A stretch of DNA of 58,418 nt from Acidobacteriota bacterium (GTDB lineage Bacteria > Acidobacteriota > Thermoanaerobaculia > Gp7-AA8). Below are positions 43,501 through 53,182 of the stretch, piece by piece. The notes below the pieces were generated by a model that saw only the letters and a program-made list of their open reading frames with translations, was not told the origin of the DNA and ran no database searches. A program made the position numbers and the translations under genes. The stretch's first letter is position 1; each line of letters begins with the position of its first letter. The DNA lies in assembly GCA_021781455.1 (NCBI GenBank), contig JAJXWV010000031.1, forward strand, positions 1 through 58,418, given 5' to 3'.

Positions 43501-44592
43501 ACCCTGCTGATCATGAAGCCGGCCAACGTGGGCGACGTCACGCTGGTGGCGCGGAAGATCCTTCAGACCATCGCCAGCCCCATGACCGTCGACGGTCACG
43601 AGTTCAACATCACCACCAGCATCGGGATCGCCTTTTACCCGCAGGACGGCGGCGATGCCGAGTCTCTGCTCAAGAACGCCGACAGCGCCTTGTACATGGC
43701 GAAAGAGGCGGGACGAAACAGCTACCAGCTCTGCTCGCCGTTCCTGGCGCGGAAGGCGGCCGAGCGGCTCACCCTCGAGACCGCCCTGCACCAGGCCCTC
43801 GATCAGCACGAGTTCGTGCTGCACTACCAGCCGCAGCTCGACCTTCGATCGCAGATGGTCACCGGGATGGAAGCGCTGATCCGCTGGGATCGAGGCGGCA
43901 AGACCATGCTCCGTCCCGCCGAGTTCATCGGCGTGGCCGAGGAAACGCGGCTGATTCTGCCGATCGGCGAGTGGGCCATCGAGGAGGCCTGTCGCCAGGG
44001 ACAGGTGTGGCACAACGAAGGAACAGGCCTGCGAATCGCGGTGAACGTCTCCGCACGCCAGTTCCAGCAGGCGAACGTGGTCTCGATGATTCACGACTCC
44101 CTGGAACGGTCAGGCTTCGATCCCCACTTCCTGGAGATCGAGATCACCGAGAGCACGGCCATGGCCGATCCCAACCTGACGGCCGAGATCCTTCTCGACC
44201 TCAAGAACCTGGGCATCAGCGTGGCCATCGACGATTTCGGGGTGGGGCATTCCTCGCTGAATTACCTGAAGCGCTTCCCGATCGACGCCCTGAAGATCGA
44301 TCAGTCGTTCGTGCAGGACATCGCGCGCGGTGGCAGCGACGGAGCGATCGTTTCCGCCGTGATCGCCATGGGCAAGGCCTTGAACATTCGCGTGATCGCC
44401 GAGGGTGTGGAAACCACCGAACAGCTGGCCTTCCTCCGCGAGCACGGCTGCCATGAGTTTCAGGGATATCTGTTCAGCAGGCCGATGGCGGCGAGCGCGC
44501 TCAGCGAGATGATCCACAACACGTCCCCGGGCGCCTACACCCACCGCTACGCACGGACGATCCAGGCCGTTGCTTCCGCCACTGAGCACTGA
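40576..44592 (+). CDS. Periplasmic-propeller, PAS-GGDEF-EAL cyclic-di-GMP protein
   Basis: A protein of 1,338 residues from the ATG at 40576, with a signal peptide (MRFARFGISFVIALTFLTGS). About 14 propeller repeats of the form G-x-LWIGT-x-x-GL fill 25-640 (two-component-regulator propeller), followed by a Y_Y_Y domain (FHYTGINFAAPEKVHYQYRL), a membrane helix (about 742-760), and a PAS domain. The cyclase motif is GDDEF instead of GGDEF; the RxxD I-site (REED) remains. The EAL domain is complete (EALIRW, NVSARQF, LEIEITE, DDFGVGHSSL, AEGVE). I infer a phosphodiesterase gated by a periplasmic sugar-like signal, with a GTP-binding rather than catalytic GGDEF. Confidence 0.92.
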   Translation: MRFARFGISFVIALTFLTGSAFAIDPALPLDQNVVRTWSVDQGLPQGTVSALAQTADGYVWAATQEGFARFDGTEFVVYDKAATREIRNNLTVALLSARDGSLYAATKGGGVVHVESRRIHTYGVADGLPSDDVIALYQSGDGTVWFGTQRGLARLQNDGRIATVAGSEGMVVTTLTEDWAGQLWIGTMHGIATLKDGRLVRHDSDGFPTAQILSIRVTRDGSVWIGTLGSGLYRYRSGQFRAYTAADGLPSASIYAIYEDSHGTLWIGTMDHGVGRFRNEHFDFASDSFGIGNKGVSSFLEDREGNLWIGSTNGLTRVTEGRVLSFTTAEGLLADKVRTVNADSNGTLWIGTGRGVQTFDGHHFGKGSGLSSDLVMSTWNGRDGSLWVGTLDHGLNRIYQGHTTVYDTTNGLLSNFVMSLYEDRGGSIWVGTTRGLQHIVNGTLSPEVFKISGELVGAIFEDRNGALWVGTQDGGLNRIAGGTITTFTKQSGLSSDQIFSLYEDTTGSLWVGTGGGGLNRYKNGRWTSITTREGLFDDSVFAILEDGNGFLWMSCNKGIFRVSRQQLDDFAEGLQRKVRSVAYGRPDGMASRECNGGTQPVAWKTSDGKLWFATVKGVAMIDPNRARAATAPPVIIQDIFADRHRLDPSAPQSLAAGTKTLEFHYTGINFAAPEKVHYQYRLEGFDKEWVDAGIRRQVSYTNLKPGSYRFQVRAAIDDGPWSTGTTTFRQRAFFYQTPWFLGAAILLIIGSVAGAHRTRVRLVRASAERFKLLFDRNPAGEYRANAAGGILDCNDACARMFGFASRAELMAHGISDLFSTETEWQTMLARLRDQGSLSSFETALLRADGTEIWVLMNVSMVTDAKGNAVIEATLVDITDRKRVEEEVRYKAHHDVLTGLPNRALFKDRLTIALNYAHRQGNQLAVLCLDLDGFNVVNEAFGRAGGDDLLKMVAQRLAACVREEDSVARVGDDEFTLLIMKPANVGDVTLVARKILQTIASPMTVDGHEFNITTSIGIAFYPQDGGDAESLLKNADSALYMAKEAGRNSYQLCSPFLARKAAERLTLETALHQALDQHEFVLHYQPQLDLRSQMVTGMEALIRWDRGGKTMLRPAEFIGVAEETRLILPIGEWAIEEACRQGQVWHNEGTGLRIAVNVSARQFQQANVVSMIHDSLERSGFDPHFLEIEITESTAMADPNLTAEILLDLKNLGISVAIDDFGVGHSSLNYLKRFPIDALKIDQSFVQDIARGGSDGAIVSAVIAMGKALNIRVIAEGVETTEQLAFLREHGCHEFQGYLFSRPMAASALSEMIHNTSPGAYTHRYARTIQAVASATEH

Positions 44593-44906
44593 AGCCACGA
44601 GGTCACGAGGTTTCGAGGTTGGCGCCGGAGCTGTAGCAAGGGACCGATAGGAGTCCCATAAGGTCCCACAGGTCCCACCGGCTGTGCAGAAATCCGCGCT
44701 GATCGCCTGCGGCCGCATTGACTTCACCACAGAGAACGCAGAGAACGCAGCGCAGGCTCGCGAGGCTCGCCCGCAACCGAGTGGGAGTTTCCTGGAAACG
44801 TCAGCGCGGGATCTGGGGTGACGGGCGGCGCGCAGGACTCCCAGGGACCTTCTTCCGCGCGCCACCCACCCTCCCAAATCCCTCGCTCACGCTCGGGATG
44901 ACAGGC
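44593..44906. other. Intergenic region with short tandem repeats and a dispersed repeat
   Basis: CACGAGGTCACGAGG, AGGTCCCACAGGTCCCAC and AGAACGCAGAGAACGCAG are small tandem repeats (44595-44755). The CCCAAATCCCTCGCTCACGC-type unit lies at 44856-44905 and ends against the stop of the ABC/M1 gene. No gene found. Confidence 0.5.
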
Positions 44907-47900
44907 CTACCCGCCGGTCACGCTCTTCACGTTGTCGTCGGGATTGCGGTCGACGAGCTTGTCGAGCGGATCGATTCCGGCGTGACCCGGCTTCTGACCC
45001 ACGACGATGTCGAAGGTGGAGCGCGACGCGGTGATGTGGTGCTTCTCGATCGCCAGGAGCTTCGCCTTCTCCACCTTGCTGGTGTCGTCGAACACGCCGA
45101 TGTCGATCCAGTCGTCGAGCGGGACGGACTTCTCCGAACCGGAGGCGTCGGAGCGGAGCTTCTTCGCCTCGACGGTCAGGTGCACGACGTACTTGCCATC
45201 CGCGCGCCGCGTCCAGGTAGCGTCTGTGGCCTTGTTGTCGTACAACGTGATCGTCTCGAAGAGGTCGGTGACCAGCGGCTGCCTCTCCGGCGGCGTCTGG
45301 GCGCGAAACTCGGCGACGAGGTCGCGCGTGGTCGGATATGGCGGGCCGGCAAAGGCGTGCTTGCGGATGAAGTTGCGCAGCGCGGCGTTGACGCGCTCCT
45401 CCCCGATGGCCTCGCGCAGCGCGTACATGGCTATGGACCCTTTTCGATAGTGGATGTACGGCTGGTTCTCGACGAGCATCAGCGGCATCTCGGCGACCAG
45501 CTCGCCGCCTCGGCCGCTGAGATAGCGGTCGAGCTCGAACTTCAGGAAGCGGCGCATCTTGTCGCGGCCGTACTCCTTCTCCATGACCATGAGCGCGGAG
45601 TACTGAGCCAGCGTCTCGGTGATCATGGTCGCTCCCTGCACGTCGGCACCGACGACCTGGTGGCCCCACCACTGGTGCGCCATCTCGTGCGCTCCGACGT
45701 AGAAGACGTAGTCGATGTCGTCCTTGTCGCGGAGGTCGGCGATGAAGCCGAGCGACTCCGACCAGGGAATGGTGTTCGGGAACGACTGCGCGAACCGCGA
45801 GTAGTTCGGGAACTCGATGATGCGCACCTGCTGGTGCTGGTAGGGCGAGAAGTTCGCCGTGTAGTACTCGAGCGATTTCTTCACCGCATAGATCATGCGG
45901 TCGACGTTGTACGGGTGCTTGGCATCGTAGTAGATCTCGATGGGGATCCCGTGCCAGGAATCGCGCCGGACCATGTAGCGCGCGGAGAGATACGACCAGA
46001 ACGGCAGGATCTTCGCGGTGGTCTTGTAGCGGAAGTAGCGGCGCCCGCCGGCCGTCCACTCGCGCTGCAGGTAACCGGGGGCGACGGCGATCTGATCGGG
46101 CGACGTGCTGACGGTCGTGTCGAGGTCGATCCAGTCCGCCTCGCGCGAGAGCTCGTTGTTCATCTGCGCGGCGCGGTCGTCGATCTTCGGCATGCGCTGC
46201 ACCGGGGCGAGCCCGTATTTCCTTCGCTTGGCCGCGTCCTGCAGCTCGCCGTCACGGTTGTAGCCGAGGTGCGGGAAGATGGCCATGTTGTTCACGAACG
46301 TGCCGTTCGCGGCGATGGTGTTGTCGCGGAACTCGTTCTCGAACCCGCGATTGTGAATCTTCACTTCGAACGACAACGGCAGTGACGCCCCGGGCGCGAG
46401 CGGCCGCGCGAGGCGGTAGATCGTGTACCCATGTACGCGGTCACTGGAGGCAACCGCGGCCCCCGGAATCCTGCACACGAACGACGGCACGTCGGGAGAC
46501 TCGGCCACATACAGGTCGCGAAGCGGCGCTCCGGTCCTGTTGACGAGCGTGTAACGGCCGCGCGCCTCGAGCCACCGCCTCGACGGATAGATGTCGACGT
46601 CCGCCTGCGCGGCGACGATCCGCGGCTGCGGAACGCGCTCGAACTTCTTGTACAGCTTCTCCGTCTCCGCGCTCCGCTTCTCCCGCTGATCGGCGGTCTC
46701 ATAGTGGTTCAGTATGTTCGTGTTGTAGTAGATGACCGAGCCGGTCGCGGCGAACGCAACGAGGAGAACGGCAGCCGCGACAAACGCCGGCCGTCGGAAT
46801 CGTTGCCGGGCGATTTTCATTCTCTGCGCCCAGACGGTCTCCGTGCCGCGGATCCATAGAAGATGCCCGATCACGAGCAGCAGGCCCGCGAACAACATCC
46901 AGTAGAGCGTGAGCCAGAGGCGCTGCTGCAGGAAGTGGCCGAAGCCGTTCATGTCCGAATAGCGCATGGCCGGCAGGTCGAACACGCGATAGAGCGTGTG
47001 CTCGTAGTGCAGGGGGCCTAGCGCGGAGACAGCGATCAGATAGAACACCGCGGCGAGATAGCCCAGGTTGCGGTTGTTCGTCAGGATGTGCGCGAAGAAC
47101 ATCAGAACGGCGAACATCACCACTTCCGTGCCGGTGATGAGCATGACGTTCTCGAAGTACACGGCGAGCTCGAAATTGAAGTAGTGCTTGGCGATCTGCA
47201 CGCTCATCGTGGTCAGCACCGCCACGGCCAGCGTGGCATAGAGCATCAGCACGAGTGCGGTGAGCTTTCCGGCCCACATGGCCATCGTCGGCGCCGGTGT
47301 GGCGTCATAGACCTCACTGAGCCGAATGCTCCGCTCGCGCCACACCACCTCGCCGGCATAGAACGCGGCAATGATGACCGCGAAGCCGACGAAGCCCCCG
47401 TTGATCGCCGTGACCATCAGATGCGTCACCGGGTAGACCGGCGTGCCGTAGAGGACGGACGAGCCGACGCCGCCGCCGATCGTGTTGAGCACGCCCAGCA
47501 GAAGGATGACCAGGAACGGAAGGCTGCGAAGAATCGACGCGCACTCCACGCGAACCGTGCTGAGATATTGCCGCCACGACGCCGCCCGGTCGAACCGCTG
47601 CGAGACTTTCGGCAGCGGCAACACTTCGCGGGCGATGCTCTCCTCGCTCTTCTGAAGCTTCCTGCGGCCATTGGCGGTCGCCACCTGCATGCGAAACCGC
47701 CACATCGTCAGGGCGAGAAAGCCGAGCGCCACGATCGTCCAGAGAACACGGTTCCAGAGGAACGCCCCTTCGATCGGCAGTACGCGCGTGTTCTTGTCGA
47801 AGACCGTCCAGTAGCGCGTCACCAGGACAAACGGAGTCAGGGCGAACGGATCGCTCAGGCTCTTGAGCGTGAGATTTTCCAGGTTCCTCTGCACGAGCAC

Positions 47901-48479
47901 GCGCGAGAGGACGTAGCCGACATAGAACGCCGCCACGCTGACGTACGTCCAGGCCATGCTGCGGGTGAGCGCCGCCACGGCGAAGAAGACGGCCGCGAAC
48001 AGGAGCAGGTTCGGCAGGATCAGGACGAAATACGAGAACAGGTACGGCTTCAGCACAAAGGCGCCGATCCGCTCCTTGTCGAGCCACGGCATCTTCGACC
48101 CGATCATGATCGCCAGGACCACGCCGCCGTAGATCAACGAGATCATCGCGAACGCCGCCGCGAAACGCCCGCTCAGGTACTGCCACTTTTTCACGGGCGA
48201 CGAGAAGAAAAGCGAGTCGGTGTTGAGCTCGAAATCGCGGTAGACGGCGTTCGCGACATAGGCGGTCGCGGTTAGAACGCCGAACACCGACATGATCAGC
48301 AGAAACTGCATGATCACGAACGGCGCGTTCCGGTTCACGTTGCCGAGGCTCCCGCCGATCTGGACGGCATCGGTGGTCACCGCTCCAAAGGTCAGCAGAA
48401 AGAAGATGCCGAACAGGATGTAAAACAGCGGACTCCGCAGGTGGTACTTCAGCTCGAACTTGAAGATGTTCCAGGTCAC
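44907..48479 (-). CDS. ABC-2-type permease fused to an M1-family aminopeptidase
   Basis: A protein of 1,190 residues. The GTG start overlaps the stop of the ATPase gene (GTGA). Residues 1-560 hold about 12 membrane helices in two permease halves (FKFELKYHLRSPLFYILFG at the start, then RVECASILRSLPFLVILLLG). The rest is an M1 zinc aminopeptidase: a beta-rich entry, then VGAHEMAHQWWGH (zinc site HExxH, near residue 930) and ITETLAQYSAL with the third zinc ligand, and PFRKGS-like YRKGSIAMYAL. This fusion is known in Bacteroidota and Acidobacteriota; it presumably couples transport with trimming of peptides outside the membrane. The substrate is unknown. Confidence 0.9.
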   Translation of the reverse strand: MTWNIFKFELKYHLRSPLFYILFGIFFLLTFGAVTTDAVQIGGSLGNVNRNAPFVIMQFLLIMSVFGVLTATAYVANAVYRDFELNTDSLFFSSPVKKWQYLSGRFAAAFAMISLIYGGVVLAIMIGSKMPWLDKERIGAFVLKPYLFSYFVLILPNLLLFAAVFFAVAALTRSMAWTYVSVAAFYVGYVLSRVLVQRNLENLTLKSLSDPFALTPFVLVTRYWTVFDKNTRVLPIEGAFLWNRVLWTIVALGFLALTMWRFRMQVATANGRRKLQKSEESIAREVLPLPKVSQRFDRAASWRQYLSTVRVECASILRSLPFLVILLLGVLNTIGGGVGSSVLYGTPVYPVTHLMVTAINGGFVGFAVIIAAFYAGEVVWRERSIRLSEVYDATPAPTMAMWAGKLTALVLMLYATLAVAVLTTMSVQIAKHYFNFELAVYFENVMLITGTEVVMFAVLMFFAHILTNNRNLGYLAAVFYLIAVSALGPLHYEHTLYRVFDLPAMRYSDMNGFGHFLQQRLWLTLYWMLFAGLLLVIGHLLWIRGTETVWAQRMKIARQRFRRPAFVAAAVLLVAFAATGSVIYYNTNILNHYETADQREKRSAETEKLYKKFERVPQPRIVAAQADVDIYPSRRWLEARGRYTLVNRTGAPLRDLYVAESPDVPSFVCRIPGAAVASSDRVHGYTIYRLARPLAPGASLPLSFEVKIHNRGFENEFRDNTIAANGTFVNNMAIFPHLGYNRDGELQDAAKRRKYGLAPVQRMPKIDDRAAQMNNELSREADWIDLDTTVSTSPDQIAVAPGYLQREWTAGGRRYFRYKTTAKILPFWSYLSARYMVRRDSWHGIPIEIYYDAKHPYNVDRMIYAVKKSLEYYTANFSPYQHQQVRIIEFPNYSRFAQSFPNTIPWSESLGFIADLRDKDDIDYVFYVGAHEMAHQWWGHQVVGADVQGATMITETLAQYSALMVMEKEYGRDKMRRFLKFELDRYLSGRGGELVAEMPLMLVENQPYIHYRKGSIAMYALREAIGEERVNAALRNFIRKHAFAGPPYPTTRDLVAEFRAQTPPERQPLVTDLFETITLYDNKATDATWTRRADGKYVVHLTVEAKKLRSDASGSEKSVPLDDWIDIGVFDDTSKVEKAKLLAIEKHHITASRSTFDIVVGQKPGHAGIDPLDKLVDRNPDDNVKSVTGG

Positions 48480-49372
48480 GCCGCCTTCTCCTCGTGCGTG
48501 GCGCGGCGGAGTGTCGAGAAGTAGACGTCCTCCAGCGAGCCGGAGACAGCCTCGAACGAGGCGTCCGGCCGCGAGTCGCTGAAGACGTGGATCACCGTAC
48601 GTCCGGCGATCAGGCGCGTGGAGATCACCGCGAAGTGCTTCTCGTACTCGGGCAGCTCCTGCTTGGTGATCGTGCGCCGCCAGATCCTGGAGTCGATCTC
48701 GCGCACCGACTGCATCGGCTCGCCTTCCATCAGCAGCCGTCCGTTGGAGATGATGGCCATGCGCGAGCAGAGGTCGCTGACGTCGTCGACGATGTGCGTC
48801 GACAGGATCACGATCACGTTCTCGCCGATCTCCGCCAGGAGGTTGTGGAAGCGCACCCTTTCGCCGGGATCGAGCCCGGCGGTCGGCTCGTCGACGATGA
48901 TCAGTTTCGGGTTGCCGAGCAGCGCCTGGGCAATCCCGAAGCGCTGGCGCATGCCGCCGGAGTAGGTGCCGAGGTTCTGCTTGCGCGATTCGTAGAGGTT
49001 CGTGCGCCGCAACAGCGCTCCCACCACTTCCCGCCGGTCGCGCGCGCTGGTGATCCCTTTCAGCACGGCAAAATGGTCGAGCATGGTCTCCGCGGTCATC
49101 CGCGGGTAGACGCCGAACTCCTGCGGCAGATAGCCGAGGATGCGGCGGACGTCGTCTTTCTGCCTGAGGACGTCGATGCCGTCGAGGGTCACCGATCCGG
49201 AGTCAGCCTCCTGGAGCGTGGCAATGGTGCGCATGAGCGTCGACTTCCCCGCGCCGTTAGGCCCGAGCAGGCCGAACATGCCCGTGGGAATGGCCAGGGT
49301 CACGTCCTGCAGCGCCTTGACCCCGTTGGGATAGGTTTTCGACAACGCCTCGATGCGAAGCTCCAGCGGCAT
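48476..49372 (-). CDS. ABC ATPase paired with the permease/M1 fusion
   Basis: A protein of 298 residues. The start is the ATG at 49372 with GGAGGAA correctly spaced; a second ATG four codons earlier overlaps that ribosome site. Walker A GPNGAGKST, signature YSGGMRQRFG, Walker B LIIVDEPTAGLDP and ILSTHIV are present. The C-terminal 80 residues (ELPEYEKHFAVIST and on) are a DrrA-like extension. Translationally coupled to the permease/M1 gene. Confidence 0.92.
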   Translation of the reverse strand: MPLELRIEALSKTYPNGVKALQDVTLAIPTGMFGLLGPNGAGKSTLMRTIATLQEADSGSVTLDGIDVLRQKDDVRRILGYLPQEFGVYPRMTAETMLDHFAVLKGITSARDRREVVGALLRRTNLYESRKQNLGTYSGGMRQRFGIAQALLGNPKLIIVDEPTAGLDPGERVRFHNLLAEIGENVIVILSTHIVDDVSDLCSRMAIISNGRLLMEGEPMQSVREIDSRIWRRTITKQELPEYEKHFAVISTRLIAGRTVIHVFSDSRPDASFEAVSGSLEDVYFSTLRRATHEEKAA

Positions 49373-49397
49373 TCGTTCCTCCATGACAGACCGATTT

Positions 49398-49580
49398 TCA
49401 GCAGGGTTGTACGAAACCGCTGAAGGAAGGTTCCCGGGGCGCAGCGACGCGCAGCAGCACGTCCGCAACCCCGCGTCGTGAGTCGGACACGCCGATGCCG
49501 TTCCAGTGCGTCGCCGCCTCATTCGTCGAGGCGAGGAGCGGCGCCACCGGCTGCCAGCGCGAGTCGTCGCGGTCGCGCGA
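49398..49580 (-). other. Possible C-terminal gene remnant upstream of the ABC operon
   Basis: One frame reads RWQPVAPLLASTNEAATHW, then NGIGVSDSRRGVADVLLRVA and FSGFVQPC before a TGA 26 bp upstream of the ATPase start. It looks coding, but no start or family can be found; toward 49700 the sequence becomes ordinary high-GC non-coding DNA that also carries the start region of the divergent BNR gene. Confidence 0.25.
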
Positions 49581-49710
49581 CTCGCGTCCCGCTCCGTCAG
49601 TCGTTGCGGCGTAGCGCGGCTGCGCCCGACGGAGGAAGGGCTTGCCCCGGTTATGTCGATGGTGGATCGGAAGGACAACGACCGCGTCTCTACGCTACGA
49701 TGCCCGTGCG

Positions 49711-52700
49711 ATGAGAAAAGCGATCGTTCTGCTGTTGCTGGCAATTCCGCTCTTTGCTGCTGAGAAGCCTGCCGAGAAAGCCGAGGAGGAGAAAGCGCCT
49801 TTTGCCGGCCTCGAGCTGCGCGAGATCGGGCCGGCGCTGACGTCGGGCCGCATCGTCGATCTCGCCGTCGATCCCGGAAATCCGGAAACGTGGTTCATCG
49901 CTTCGGCGTCAGGCGGCGTCTGGAAGACGACGAATCACGGAACGACCTTCCTTCCGGTGTTCGATCACGAAGGCTCGTTCTCGATCGGGTGCGTCGCGAT
50001 CGATCCGCACAACTCGCTCGTGGTCTGGGTCGGCAGCGGAGAGAACAACGCCCAGCGCTCCGTGTCGATGGGCGACGGCGTGTACAAATCGGTCGACGGC
50101 GGCAAGAGCTGGAAAAACGTCGGTCTGAAAACCTCGGAGCACATCGGGAAAATCATCATCGACCCGCGCAACTCCGAGGTCGTCTACGTCGCCGCGCAGG
50201 GGCCGCTCTGGGCCTCTGGCGGTGACCGCGGCCTGTACAAGACGACGGACGGCGGGAAAACGTGGAAAGCCATCCTGACCATCAGCCCTGACACCGGCGT
50301 GACCGATGTCGTGTTCGATCCTTCGAATCCCGACACGCTGTACGCGGCGTCTTACCAGCGCCGCCGCCACGTCTACACGCTCATCGACGGCGGTCCGGAG
50401 TCCACGGTCTACAAGTCGACCGACGCCGGGGCGACGTGGACCAGGCTCGATCACAAGAACGGCCTGCCGAAAGAGGACATGGGGCGGATCGGCCTGGCCG
50501 TCGGCCGCAAGAACCCGAACATCGTGTATGCGACGATCGAATCGACGCAGAAGGCCGGCGGCTTTTTCCGGTCCATGGACGGCGGTGCGAATTTCAAGAA
50601 GATGAACGACCGCGTGGCCCAGGGGCAGTACTACGGCGAGATCTTCGTCGATCCCAACGACGACGACCGGATCTACAACGTCGATGTCTGGATCCACGTC
50701 AGCGACGACGGTGGCAAGACGTGGCACGAGATCAACCACAAGAACATGCATCCGGACAACCACGTGGTCTGGATCGATCCGTCTAACAGCGATCACCTGC
50801 TCGTCGGCAACGACGGCGGCCTCTACGAGACCTTCGACCGCGCCGCCAGCTGGAACTTCAAGCCGAATCTGCCGGTGACACAGTTCTATCGCGTGGCCGC
50901 CGACAACGCCCTTCCGTTTTACAGCGTCTATGGCGGCACGCAGGACAACTTCTCCCTCGGCGGTCCGGCGCGCACGACCGACGTGCAGGGCATCTCGAAC
51001 CAGGACTGGTACGTGACCCAGGGAGGCGACGGCTTCCGCTCCGTCCCCGATCCGAAGGACTCCGACATCATCTACGCCGAGGCGCAGAACGGGGCCCTCG
51101 TGAGGTTCGACAAGCGTACGGGCGAAGCCGTCGACATTCAGCCGCAGCAGAGCGGCACCATGGACCCCCTGCGATTCAACTGGGACTCGCCGATCATCGT
51201 CAGTCCTTTCGACAACAATCGGCTCTATTTCGCGGCGCAGTATCTGTTCCGCAGCGACGACCGCGGGAACACCTGGAAGCCGATCAGCCCCGATCTGACG
51301 CGGCACATCGACGTCAATACGCTGCCGATCATGGGACGCGTCTGGGGCATCGACGCCGTCTCGAAGAACGCCTCCACGTCGTGGTACGGCAACGTCGTCT
51401 CTCTTGCGGAGTCACCGAAGCAGGAAGGGCTGATCTACTCAGGCAGCGACGACGGCCTGGTCCAGGTGACCGAAGATGGCGGCGCGACCTGGCGCAAGCT
51501 CGACAAAGTGCCGGGCGTGCCGGAGATGACGTACGTGTCGGCGCTCGAACCGTCGTGGTCGGACGCGAACACCGTCTACGCCGCATTCGACAACCACAAG
51601 ACTGGGGACTTCAAGCCGTACCTCTTCAAGAGCACCGACCGCGGGCGCACGTGGAAGTCCATCAGCGGCGACCTGCCGCAGCGCGGCAGCGTCTACGCGG
51701 TCGTCGAAGATCCGGGCGACCCGAAGCTTCTGTTCGCCGGCACCGAGTACGGCCTCTTCTTCACACAGGACGCCGGCGGGAAGTGGACACAGATCAAAGG
51801 CGACTTCCCCACCATCGCCGTGCGCGATCTCTGGATCCAGCGCCAGCACAGCGACCTCGACATCGCCACGTTCGGCCGCGGCTTCTGGGTGTTGGACGAC
51901 TACACGCCGCTGCGGACGCCGGCCGCGGAGCTCAGCGCGCACGACGTCACGCTCTTCCCCACCCGGGACGCGGCGCTGTACATCGAGCGTTCGCAGCTCG
52001 GGCTGCGCGGGAAGTCGTTCCAGGGCGACACCTACTTCACGGCTGCGAATCCGCCGTTCGGCGCCGTCTTCACGTACGACCTCAAGAAAGCGATCGAGAC
52101 GAAGCAGAAACAGCGCTGGGAGGCGGAGGCGAAGATCGAGAAGGCCGGAGGCAACGAGCCGGTGAACATCCCGGCGCTGGCGGAGCTTCACGCCGAGGAG
52201 CGGGAGCTCGAGCCGGCCATCGTGCTGGTCGTCTCCGACCCCGACGGGAACGTCGTCAGGCGCGTGATCGGGCCGGTCAAGGCGGGCATTCATCGCGTGG
52301 CGTGGGACCTGCGGTATCCGTCGCCCGAGCCGGCGCAGATCAAGGCCGCGGAAGAGAACGACCCGTTCCAGTTGCCGCCTCCCGGTCCGCTCGCTGCGCC
52401 CGGGAAGTACAGCGTGCGTCTCTACGAACGCGTCAACGGCGTCGAGACGCCGATGGGAGAGGCGCAGACGTTCAACGTCGTGCCGCTGTACGCGTCGTTG
52501 ATGAACGCGAACGATCGCGGCGTCGTCCTCGACTTCTCGAAGAAGGCGACGCGGCTGCAGAGCGCCGTCATGGGAGCATCGCGGGCCACCACCGACGCGC
52601 TGACGCGCGTCGACTACATCCGTCATGCCCTCGATCAGATGGAGAACGTCGATCCGAAGCTCGTGGCGCAGGTCAACGCCGTCAACACCGCGCTGCTGGA

Positions 52701-52980
52701 CGTGCGCGACGAGATCCGCGGCGACCCGGTGCTCCGCGCCCACAACATGCCGATGCCGCCCTCGCTCATGAACCGGGTCGACACCGCCGTCGGAGTCCTC
52801 GGCACCACCACCGCGCCGACGGCCACGCAGCGCGAGGCGCTCGACCTGGCTACGGCCGCGGCCTCGAAGATGCTCGACCGGCTGCGGACGCTCATCGACA
52901 CCGATCTCGTCTCCATCGACCAGCAGCTCAACAAGGACGGCGCGCCCTGGACGCCGGGGAGGGTGCCGACGCTGCAGTAG
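49711..52980 (+). CDS. Secreted BNR/Asp-box propeller protein, paralog 2
   Basis: A protein of 1,089 residues from the ATG at 49711 with a short signal peptide (MRKAIVLLLLAIPLFAAE) and a Lys/Glu-rich linker. Asp-box turns include KTTNHGTTF, SVDGGKSW, TTDGGKTW, STDAGATW and STDRGRTW. The layout is as in paralog 1: tandem propellers, GFWVLDDYTPL before a beta-sandwich (KYSVRLYERVNGVETPMG), then a helical tail. It has extra inserted helices (KQRWEAEAKIEKAGG, near 820) that paralog 1 lacks. Function undecided between carbohydrate processing and binding. Confidence 0.85.
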   Translation: MRKAIVLLLLAIPLFAAEKPAEKAEEEKAPFAGLELREIGPALTSGRIVDLAVDPGNPETWFIASASGGVWKTTNHGTTFLPVFDHEGSFSIGCVAIDPHNSLVVWVGSGENNAQRSVSMGDGVYKSVDGGKSWKNVGLKTSEHIGKIIIDPRNSEVVYVAAQGPLWASGGDRGLYKTTDGGKTWKAILTISPDTGVTDVVFDPSNPDTLYAASYQRRRHVYTLIDGGPESTVYKSTDAGATWTRLDHKNGLPKEDMGRIGLAVGRKNPNIVYATIESTQKAGGFFRSMDGGANFKKMNDRVAQGQYYGEIFVDPNDDDRIYNVDVWIHVSDDGGKTWHEINHKNMHPDNHVVWIDPSNSDHLLVGNDGGLYETFDRAASWNFKPNLPVTQFYRVAADNALPFYSVYGGTQDNFSLGGPARTTDVQGISNQDWYVTQGGDGFRSVPDPKDSDIIYAEAQNGALVRFDKRTGEAVDIQPQQSGTMDPLRFNWDSPIIVSPFDNNRLYFAAQYLFRSDDRGNTWKPISPDLTRHIDVNTLPIMGRVWGIDAVSKNASTSWYGNVVSLAESPKQEGLIYSGSDDGLVQVTEDGGATWRKLDKVPGVPEMTYVSALEPSWSDANTVYAAFDNHKTGDFKPYLFKSTDRGRTWKSISGDLPQRGSVYAVVEDPGDPKLLFAGTEYGLFFTQDAGGKWTQIKGDFPTIAVRDLWIQRQHSDLDIATFGRGFWVLDDYTPLRTPAAELSAHDVTLFPTRDAALYIERSQLGLRGKSFQGDTYFTAANPPFGAVFTYDLKKAIETKQKQRWEAEAKIEKAGGNEPVNIPALAELHAEERELEPAIVLVVSDPDGNVVRRVIGPVKAGIHRVAWDLRYPSPEPAQIKAAEENDPFQLPPPGPLAAPGKYSVRLYERVNGVETPMGEAQTFNVVPLYASLMNANDRGVVLDFSKKATRLQSAVMGASRATTDALTRVDYIRHALDQMENVDPKLVAQVNAVNTALLDVRDEIRGDPVLRAHNMPMPPSLMNRVDTAVGVLGTTTAPTATQREALDLATAAASKMLDRLRTLIDTDLVSIDQQLNKDGAPWTPGRVPTLQ

Positions 52981-53182
52981 GCGCGGCGAGGGAGTCTCCA
53001 CCCCGCAGGCCGGCCGCGGTCCACGCGACCGGCCGAAGAGCGTCATCGCGCGCAACTGCTTCGATGCGCGGCGATCAGGCTCGCGCGGAGATTGTGCGTC
53101 TGCGCGCGGGCGACCCGCGCGGCGGCAAACTGGCCGCACACACGAAGCCAGTGGCCCACGACGCTCGTGTTACACTGACTTC

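Noticed and set aside
45000-46385. Long plus-strand frame opposite the ABC/M1 gene
   Set aside because: Shadow of the zinc peptidase region; no ribosome site or motif.
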